A stretch of 23,878 bases of DNA, from positions 1 to 23,878 of the forward strand of contig NZ_CALJON010000053.1 of NCBI RefSeq assembly GCF_937981445.1. The letters are read 5' to 3'. The notes under the pieces are model-generated. The model saw only the letters and a list, made by a program, of their open reading frames with translations, searched no databases and was not told where the DNA came from. Below are positions 23,565-23,878 of the stretch, in pieces (position 1 is the first letter of the stretch; the number at the start of each line of letters is the position of its first letter). Source of the stretch: an uncultured Veillonella sp. (GTDB taxonomy: Bacteria > Bacillota > Negativicutes > Veillonellales > Veillonellaceae). Position numbers and translations under genes: made by a program.

Positions 23565-23864
23565 AAATTATTATGCTTAAATCCCTCCTTTTTCAGCTTT
23601 CTCTTTATCCAAGGTATAAAAGTAACAGCAACTACAGCGGATAGACTAAATGATGGCTACTCTGAGGGTCAAACATCGATAACATATCCTATACAATTAA
23701 ATAAGTTTTTAGGGCATGTTTCAGGCCTTGTGGATAGCTCTGAAACATTTATAGAGCAAGCATCATTTAAGGTCAATAATAGTAGTGCTGTCGCTTATTT
23801 ACATGCGCTCAATAGGACAAACACAGAAATATCAGCATGGTTATATGTATTTGGCACTAATTAA
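23565..23864 (+). CDS. Tail-fibre C-terminal segment in reverse orientation, no start
   Basis: An open plus-strand frame ends with TAA at 23862-23864. From about 23604 it reads FIQGIKVTATTADRLNDGYS, SITYPIQLNKFLGHVSGL and closes with TEISAWLYVFGTN, the style of a tail-fibre receptor-binding tip. It has no ATG, GTG or TTG with a ribosome binding site at its beginning and runs against all neighbouring late genes. It therefore looks like a silent C-terminal cassette that could be joined to a fibre gene by recombination. The fibre-tip family assignment is by pattern. Confidence 0.6.
   Translation, partial: KLLCLNPSFFSFLFIQGIKVTATTADRLNDGYSEGQTSITYPIQLNKFLGHVSGLVDSSETFIEQASFKVNNSSAVAYLHALNRTNTEISAWLYVFGTN
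23577..23612 (-). CDS. Detached C-terminal end of a minus-strand phage gene
   Basis: The minus strand reads TLDKEKAEKGGI followed by TAA at 23579-23577, with a good GGAGGG for a following gene inside it. To the right of CCAAGGT (23609-23615) this frame turns into the antisense of a plus-strand fibre segment and no longer looks coding. At the right copy of CCAAGGT (23869-23875) the minus strand again reads ACC TTG. Joining the two copies gives a continuous frame ending STLDKEKAEKGGI, the likely original end of the upstream gene. Confidence 0.4.
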   Translation of the reverse strand: MDKEKAEKGGI

Positions 23865-23875
23865 GTAGCCAAGGT
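23609..23875. repeat. Direct repeats TA-x-CCAAGGT bounding the reversed fibre segment
   Basis: CCAAGGT occurs at 23609-23615 and 23869-23875, each preceded by TA plus one base, exactly 260 bases apart and at the two edges of the reversed fibre segment. The repeats are direct, which would allow excision or insertion; inversion would need a further inverted copy outside the window. Confidence 0.45.
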
Positions 23876-23878
23876 GGA

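Overview
The window is an AT-rich bacterial chromosome segment that looks like Veillonella or a close relative (Negativicutes, diderm Firmicutes). This host call is an inference. It rests on low GC content, Firmicutes-type ribosome binding sites, strong GGAGG/AAGGAG Shine-Dalgarno sequences, and the mix of genes: type I-C cas genes, zinc-ribbon proteins, an AbgT transporter and a Firmicutes-type phage lysis module. No rRNA, complete tRNA or CRISPR repeat array is visible.

Positions 1-3900 hold the 5' end of a type I-C CRISPR-Cas operon on the minus strand, in the order cas3-cas5c-cas8c. cas8c runs off the window. cas3 is a wreck: I can follow its protein through five reading-frame segments separated by four lesions. 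One of them is a deletion that removed the whole Walker A motif. Next come two facing gene remnants (4142-4945), the C-terminal half of a TetR-like regulator and of a UlaG-like metallo-beta-lactamase-fold hydrolase. Both have lost their 5' ends at the same point, as expected from one deletion across a divergent promoter.

Positions 5000-18100 look like ordinary chromosome. They carry a DsbA/FrnE-type oxidoreductase, a heterodimeric ABC multidrug-type exporter whose first subunit has a 5 x 21-bp in-frame repeat, a small flavin-type split-barrel protein, a zinc-ribbon/DUF805 membrane protein interrupted by an amber codon, an XRE regulator, a secreted beta-helix-like protein, an AbgT-family transporter with a structured leader, a zinc-ribbon protein with an acidic 11-residue-repeat tail, a lipoprotein and an NAD(P)-binding oxidoreductase. 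Most units are bounded by clear intrinsic terminators.

Positions 18400-23878 are the late end of a prophage, read right to left: tail/baseplate genes, a tail-associated coiled-coil protein, a small zinc ribbon, holin, amidase endolysin, a membrane-anchored protein that may be an inner-membrane spanin, then a compact unit of two tiny membrane peptides plus an HTH protein. That unit is driven by a perfect TTGACA-17-TATAAT promoter with a 9-bp inverted repeat filling its spacer. A complete tyrosine recombinase sits in the opposite orientation inside the tail/lysis operon with essentially no spacing. Close by, the C-terminal coding segment of a tail fibre lies in reverse orientation between two copies of CCAAGGT. 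Bridging those copies would rejoin a sensible minus-strand C-terminus. I read this as a possible recombinase-driven tail-fibre switching cassette. It is the most interesting part of the window and remains an inference.
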